A DNA stretch of 64,000 nt from JAIQFF01 sp963788505 (GTDB taxonomy: Bacteria; Acidobacteriota; Terriglobia; Terriglobales; Acidobacteriaceae). The notes under the pieces are model-generated. The model searched no databases. It had not been told where the DNA came from and saw only the letters and a list, made by a program, of their open reading frames with translations. This document shows, in pieces, positions 60,059 to 64,000 of the stretch. The stretch is from the NCBI GenBank assembly GCA_963788505.1, contig CAWBGY010000009.1, positions 992,001 through 1,056,000 of the forward strand, in the 5' to 3' direction. Within the stretch, counting starts at the first letter, position 1. Every line of letters starts with the position of its first letter. A program made the position numbers and the translations under genes.

Positions 60059-60616
60059 TTGAAGTCTCCATCGAAACCGCGGCTTAAAGCGATTGAAGGC
60101 AAACTCAGCGCTGCGGGAAAGCGCTTCGGCATCGTAGTTTCCCGATTCAACGCGTTTATCACGGAGCGCTTGCTGCAGAGCGCATACGACGGGCTGGTGC
60201 AATGCGGCGCCAAGGCGAAGGACATCAAAATCATTCGCGTCCCGGGCGCCTTCGAGATTCCTTCCGCCGCACGCACCCTTGCGGAAACCGGAAAGTACGA
60301 CGCCATCATCTGTCTCGGCTGCCTGCTGCGCGGCGACACCGCGCACTACGATGTTATCGTCAACGAAGTCGCTCGCGGGATCGGACAATCCGCGCAGGAA
60401 ACCGGAGTGCCGCACGCCTTCGGTGTCCTTACCTGCGAAACCCTGGAGCAAGCCATCGACCGCGCCGGACTGAAGATGGGGAACAAAGGCTTCGAAGCGG
60501 CGCTGGCGGCGGTGGAGATGGCGAATCTGAAAGCGGACCTCGGACCTCGGACTTCGGACCTCGGCCAAAACAAAGGCCAGCAGAGAAACTCACCTTCCAG
60601 GAAACGCAAGTCTTGA
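60059..60616 (+). CDS. ribH: 6,7-dimethyl-8-ribityllumazine synthase
   Basis: 185 residues from TTG 60059 with an AGGA upstream. Family motifs: VSRFNAFITERLL, VPGAFEIPSAA, and GCLLRGDTAHYDVI with the catalytic His. It makes the lumazine precursor of riboflavin. The usual protein ends near VEMANL; about 25 further residues (KADLGPRTSDLGQNKGQQRN...) are added, the first dozen coded by a heptamer array. nusB follows, a common ribH-nusB pairing. Confidence 0.94.
   Translation: MKSPSKPRLKAIEGKLSAAGKRFGIVVSRFNAFITERLLQSAYDGLVQCGAKAKDIKIIRVPGAFEIPSAARTLAETGKYDAIICLGCLLRGDTAHYDVIVNEVARGIGQSAQETGVPHAFGVLTCETLEQAIDRAGLKMGNKGFEAALAAVEMANLKADLGPRTSDLGQNKGQQRNSPSRKRKS
60534..60561. repeat. Heptamer array coding part of the RibH tail
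   Basis: CGGACCT twice, CGGACTT, CGGACCT in 7-base register inside the ribH reading frame. Confidence 0.9.
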
Positions 60617-60665
60617 AATTTTGCTTGCCGCTCGAAATCGCACAATTCTTGTAGACTGAAGTTCG

Positions 60666-60700
60666 ACGTCTGAAGCCCGACGCCCGACGTCCGAGGTCCG
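60666..60700. repeat. Heptamer array that supplies the nusB ribosome-binding site
   Basis: ACGTCTG, AAGCCCG, ACGCCCG, ACGTCCG, AGGTCCG in 7-base register. GAGG at 60693-60696, made by the last two units, lies 7 bases before the nusB TTG. Confidence 0.8.
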
Positions 60701-60703
60701 CTT

Positions 60704-61120
60704 TTGGGAACCCGCCGCAAATCTCGCGAGCTTACGCTGCAAATGCTTTTCCAGGCCGACATGGGAAAGCAGACCCCGCAGCAGGTGCGCCAAAGCTTTT
60801 GGCGCGAGCGCGGCGACGTAGGCGCCGACGTCCAAAGCTTTGCTGAGGATCTGTTCCGGGTCGCCACCGACCGCGCTACCGAAATTGATGCCCTGATCGA
60901 AGGGCATGCCCAGCACTGGCGCATGGAACGCATGGCTGCTGTCGATCGCAACCTGATGCGAGCGGCGGTGGCGGAACTGATGGGCTTTCCCACCACTCCC
61001 CGCGCCGTCGTGATCAACGAGGCGCTCGAAATCGCGCGCAAGTTTTCCAGCCCGGAGTCGGTGCAATTCATTAATGGTGTGCTGGATAGCGTGGGCAAGC
61101 AGCTGGAAAGCAGTCGATAG
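60704..61120 (+). CDS. nusB: Transcription antitermination factor NusB
   Basis: 138 residues of the all-helical NusB fold: RRKSRELTLQMLFQADMG at the start, DRNLMRAAVAELMGFPTTP and VINEALEIARKFSSPES at the end. With NusE it binds boxA RNA in rRNA operons. TTG start; the GAGG before it is part of a 7-bp array. It follows ribH and converges on the lipoprotein gene. Confidence 0.94.
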   Translation: MGTRRKSRELTLQMLFQADMGKQTPQQVRQSFWRERGDVGADVQSFAEDLFRVATDRATEIDALIEGHAQHWRMERMAAVDRNLMRAAVAELMGFPTTPRAVVINEALEIARKFSSPESVQFINGVLDSVGKQLESSR

Positions 61121-61121
61121 G

Positions 61122-61269
61122 GCAGTCGTCAGTCGTCGGTCATCAGTCGTCAGCCCCGAGACAATGCCACCAACCAACTTAAGCGTGTACGTCGTTCCCC
61201 ATGCACGAGCGGGGACGCTCGCGCCCACATGTCCTGGCTGACGACTGACGACTGACGACCGACGACTGC
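61122..61269. repeat. Inverted heptamer arrays filling the nusB 3' spacer
   Basis: Left arm 61122-61155 (GCAGTCG, TCAGTCG, TCGGTCA, TCAGTCG units) and right arm 61236-61269 (GGCTGAC, GACTGAC twice, GACCGAC, GACTGC) are ~34-bp complements with about three mismatches. Between them is CACGAGCGGGGACGCTCGCG (family of 51822). The element spans the whole gap between the two convergent stops. Confidence 0.85.
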
Positions 61270-61270
61270 T

Positions 61271-63565
61271 TTACGGCTGGACCGCGATCAAATCCGGATT
61301 GCAAGTGAAGTCCGTGCCATTACACAGGCCAGCCTGAAAAATAGTGGGATCGGTGGGAAAAGAAATCTGCTGAATGTCGCCGCCGTTCTGCGTGTCCAGG
61401 ATGTGGACTTGGCCGTCGGCAGCCGCAATGTAGAGGCGGCTTCCGTTGGGAGTCAGTGAAGCCTGGATCGGGACCGCATCCCCGAACAGCGGAATGGCGG
61501 AAGAGGTCTGATTGTCGATATTGAACACCAGCACGCTGCCCCGGTTGCTGGCAATCACGTAGGCGCGCGCCGCGTCCTGCGACACAATCAACTGGATGGG
61601 CACAAAGCTGCCCTGGCCCAGATTAAAAGATGTCGCCGTACCACTGCTGGCCGGCGACGAACAGCCGACCGGCGCCCGGGCCACCCGGAAGAGGTCGATT
61701 CCAGGTGAATCCAGCGCCAAAACGGACGTGATCGCAGTGGCGGTGCCCGCCGTGGGCGGGTCCGCCAGATTGGCCGCATCCCTCGGAAGCGCCTTGAGGA
61801 ACGACGGAGTTGCCGGCAGGATTACGTTGTTGGTCAGCGCGGAATTCACGCCACATGTGCTCCAGGCTGTAACCGAGGAGGTGCTCGATCCGCCGGCCAG
61901 GAAAGCAAAGGCTCCTTCGGGCGAGAACGACACATCCTTGGCCGGGGCGGTGAGAGGAATTTTTTTCAGCGAATCCTGCGCCGACCACACATACAAATTG
62001 GAGCCGGCCGCGATGAAGGCCCTTAGATTGTCCGGGGAAAAATCGGCCGCAGTGGCACCCGCGATGTTGAGCGTCGTACTGGTGTTGCTGGTGGTGTCGA
62101 ACACGATCACCTGGGTGGCAGGCGGAGGAGTCGTACTCCCGGGAACAGCCACCGCGTTCGGATCGGCGCCCGACAGAATCACTTTCTTCCCATCGGGAGA
62201 AACGGTGAGAACTTTCCCAGTCACGGACTTGAACTGGGTGACCGTGGGCGGACTGGCGACGGTAACCTCCATCAATCCGCGGCTTCCGAAGAATGAATAG
62301 TCCGTGCCCATGTAGGCCTTCGCCCCCTGGCGGTCGAAGACCAGGGAATTCGGGGTCGCCGGCAATCCCACTGCGGCGCCCACGGTGTTGTTTGGCGACG
62401 CGATTGGAATCAGGAGACTCACGCAGCCTGCCGTTGTCGCGCAGTTGCCGGGAGGGGAAGAAGAAACTCCGGTGCTCGATACGTAGACGGTGGTAGTCGT
62501 GGTCGTAGTTGTAGTGGCAGCCGGAGCCACCACCAGGTCGATGGCCTTCTCGGGATAGACCGGCAGGAGCGGATTCAATCCGATATTGCAAGTCGGCGGA
62601 GTGCAAGCTGCGGTGACGGTTCCGCCCCCACCCTGCGAAGTCGTAATAGCACCGGTGGTGCCCACGGCGACGGTCGACGGATCTGACGAACTCCAGGTCA
62701 GCGGCACGAGTGTGATGGTATTGCCCTGAGTGTCCACCACGGTCGCCGTCGCTGTCTTTCCATTGCCTGACGTCAGATTGATGGAATTGCTGTTGCTGCC
62801 TGTGACCGCCAGGGTGATGGATTGCACGGGGCAAGTATTGAAATCCAGAGGCTGACTGGTGACGTTGCTGGCGCTGGCAAACAGCGACGTGATCCCCGGG
62901 GTGTTCGCGGTGACCCGGGCCTGGCCGGTCACCAGGCCAGGCACGGGAGTATTCGCGGCCGCCACTGCCAGTGTCGCTACGGCGCTATTGACCGCCTGCC
63001 AGGTGAAGGGTCCCACGCTGGGCGTGATATCCAGGCCGCGGCTGGAGGCAGTGGCCTGGTAGTTAAAGCTCTGGCCCTTGGAAAAGCAGGGAGCGGCAGG
63101 CGGGGTTTGTCCCGGGATCGGGCTGATCACGATTTTGTCGACGTGCTGATGCACGTACACGGTTGTCGGCGGGCTGCTTACCCCGTGCGATGTTGCCGTC
63201 ACCTGGGCGACCCCGACCGGGCCGGGGGTGCAGATCTGCGGCGTGCTCAGTGAATCCCAGGTGCCGGCACAAGCTAACCCGTTGCTGGCTATGGTCAAAA
63301 CCGCGGTATTGCTGGAAAGAAACGCGACCGGGGTAGTGATCGTAACCCTCTGGCTGTTTTGCGGGGTTGCGGTAAAGCCCTGAGTGGCGCTGCCCACGTC
63401 CAGCGAAACCGCGTTGGCGGGTGACAGAGTGATGTTGGCCGGGGTGGGGAACTTGGTGGCTGCAGTCGGACCGCTGCTGCTGCAGCCGGTCAATACCGCG
63501 ATCAAACCGGCGATGATGATGATAAGGATGAAACCCGACCGTACTATCGCGGACGACCTACCCAT
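61271..63565 (-). CDS. Large Ig-like/beta-propeller lipoprotein
   Basis: 764 residues from ATG 63565, with GGGAGGG upstream and a lipobox (FILIIIIAGLIAVLTGC). The N-terminal half has bacterial Ig-like segments (NITLSPANAVSLDVGSATQG, ITLVPLTWSSSDPSTVAVG). Residues ~430-440 include nine consecutive threonines. The C-terminal half is a YVTN-type propeller (KVLTVSPDGKKVILSG, TAADFSPDNLRAFIAAG, DVSFSPEGAFAFLAGG). Such proteins are common cell-surface lipoproteins in Acidobacteriota; ligand unknown. Confidence 0.8.
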   Translation of the reverse strand: MGRSSAIVRSGFILIIIIAGLIAVLTGCSSSGPTAATKFPTPANITLSPANAVSLDVGSATQGFTATPQNSQRVTITTPVAFLSSNTAVLTIASNGLACAGTWDSLSTPQICTPGPVGVAQVTATSHGVSSPPTTVYVHQHVDKIVISPIPGQTPPAAPCFSKGQSFNYQATASSRGLDITPSVGPFTWQAVNSAVATLAVAAANTPVPGLVTGQARVTANTPGITSLFASASNVTSQPLDFNTCPVQSITLAVTGSNSNSINLTSGNGKTATATVVDTQGNTITLVPLTWSSSDPSTVAVGTTGAITTSQGGGGTVTAACTPPTCNIGLNPLLPVYPEKAIDLVVAPAATTTTTTTTTVYVSSTGVSSSPPGNCATTAGCVSLLIPIASPNNTVGAAVGLPATPNSLVFDRQGAKAYMGTDYSFFGSRGLMEVTVASPPTVTQFKSVTGKVLTVSPDGKKVILSGADPNAVAVPGSTTPPPATQVIVFDTTSNTSTTLNIAGATAADFSPDNLRAFIAAGSNLYVWSAQDSLKKIPLTAPAKDVSFSPEGAFAFLAGGSSTSSVTAWSTCGVNSALTNNVILPATPSFLKALPRDAANLADPPTAGTATAITSVLALDSPGIDLFRVARAPVGCSSPASSGTATSFNLGQGSFVPIQLIVSQDAARAYVIASNRGSVLVFNIDNQTSSAIPLFGDAVPIQASLTPNGSRLYIAAADGQVHILDTQNGGDIQQISFPTDPTIFQAGLCNGTDFTCNPDLIAVQP

Positions 63566-63919
63566 GCACCCTCCCCGCCCCGGTGGATCCACGGGGCGAG
63601 CTTGTATCCACACTTTCTTGAAAACCCCAAGTGTAGAGGCTAGAATTTTTTTCAGCAAGTTGAGGCGCCTGCGCGGCGTCTGAGCCGCGCGCCGAAATCC
63701 TGAGCGCAGCGAAGGATCACGTTCGAAACCGGTGCGCCAGTTTCCGCCGCGACCCACGCCCACAAATCCGCACATTCCCATCTGATGCCGCCAGACACCA
63801 TTGACGATGTGTGCAGCGAGTTGCTATATTTGTAAGGTTCCGCGAGTTAAGTCTGGCTTGCCTGTAGGCAGTGGGTTTTGCCGCGCTGCGCGAGTGCGTG
63901 TGTGGGAAAATCCTGAAAA
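63566..63919. other. Gene-free region with TCCTGAGC repeat and a plus-strand promoter
   Basis: Holds the upstream region of the lipoprotein gene, a fragment AATCCTGAGCGCAGCGAAGG (63696-63715) of the TCATCCTGAGC family, and the promoter at 63801-63830. No gene seen; an open minus-strand extension to 63781 is translated repeat. Confidence 0.6.
63801..63830 (+). promoter_or_regulatory. Putative sigma-70 promoter at the window end
   Basis: TTGACG (63801-63806), 18-base spacer, TATATT (63825-63830), directed to the right. The leader to the first ATG would be about 80 bases. Confidence 0.45.
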
Positions 63920-64000
63920 ATGCAGCTGAGCTTTAGCAACAAACGTCCCCGGAGAAACGCGAGCTGGGGCGTCCTCGCTGAAAACGTCCTGCGCGCACCT
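63920..64000 (+). CDS. Possible start of a gene cut by the window edge
   Basis: ATG 63920 opens a frame of 27 codons (MQLSFSNKRPRRNASWGVLA then ENVLRA) that is still open at the edge and lies downstream of a fair promoter. There is no clear Shine-Dalgarno and too little sequence to identify it. Confidence 0.3.
   Translation, partial: MQLSFSNKRPRRNASWGVLAENVLRAP

Noticed and set aside
62490..62530. Programmed frameshift or contingency locus at the nine-threonine run of the lipoprotein
   Set aside because: The run is in frame, mixes Thr codons, and lies mid-protein with intact sequence on both sides.

Overview
The window reads like a chromosomal segment of an uncultured or soil acidobacterium (Acidobacteriota, Terriglobia/Koribacter-like). 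This is inferred from the gene content: a tig-clpP-clpX-lon block, DUF5916 and ARPP-1/DUF6569 proteins, a DUF6893-type micro-protein, abundant PilZ and GAF proteins, high GC, and very many intergenic palindromes and 7-bp-phased tandem arrays. No phage, integrase, transposase, CRISPR array, rRNA or tRNA was recognised.

Layout. 1-4650: end of an exopolysaccharide cluster (glucuronyl C5-epimerase C-terminus, WbuB-like GT4, Wza-like exporter, WecA-like initiating transferase with an added C-terminal domain). 4800-13858: a signalling neighbourhood with three GAF domains sharing an identical four-cysteine spacing (stand-alone; PilZ-GAF-TM-Sel1; GAF-TM-AMIN-amidase), a PilZ-RDD protein and a pseudo-receiver-PilZ protein, interleaved with an AmmeMemoRadiSam radical SAM enzyme and small lipo/membrane proteins. 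13859-21380: a repeat-rich spacer, engB and the proteostasis block lon, clpX, clpP, tig. 21741-26811: family 5 uracil-DNA glycosylase, an outer-membrane protein, an ECF sigma/anti-sigma-like pair, murB and a bacilliredoxin. 26959-33842: DUF5916 protein, CYTH protein, a DedA-rhodanese protein with an in-frame TGA, polyprenyl synthase, YajQ, TatD. 33937-41652: metG, larC, argS, a YncE-like propeller and a HEAT-repeat protein. 41697-49685 and on to 53331: DUF6569 protein, a second sigma factor with a zinc-finger/YCF48 partner, trxA, lexA, M20 peptidase, msrA-msrB, an F420-type oxidoreductase, a CTP-synthase-C-terminal-like protein, a class V aminotransferase and a 39-residue membrane protein. 53358-63565: amino-acid permease, TPR-GAF-degenerate-GGDEF protein, thiolase, small membrane protein, 3-hydroxyacyl-CoA dehydrogenase, ribH, nusB and a large beta-propeller lipoprotein.

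The strongest discovery candidate is the DedA-rhodanese gene (30102-31073, minus). An in-frame TGA sits two codons after the catalytic Cys codon (Y-C-T-TGA), where homologues as I remember them carry a second Cys (C-x-C). The frame then continues through an intact rhodanese C-terminus to a TGA at 30102. A hairpin with a G-rich apical loop starts about 22 nt after the TGA. This fits a selenoprotein with a bacterial SECIS.

Two further themes recur. Four-cysteine GAF domains are joined through a membrane helix to periplasmic modules, including a cell-wall amidase. Heptanucleotide-phased arrays of unrelated sequence lie between genes, and three of them code the C-termini of EngB, a sigma factor and RibH.

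Caution: five conserved genes (GT4, radical SAM, murB, larC, aminotransferase) each carry a single-base frameshift. Because murB is normally essential, at least some are probably sequence errors, so the TGA also needs confirmation.
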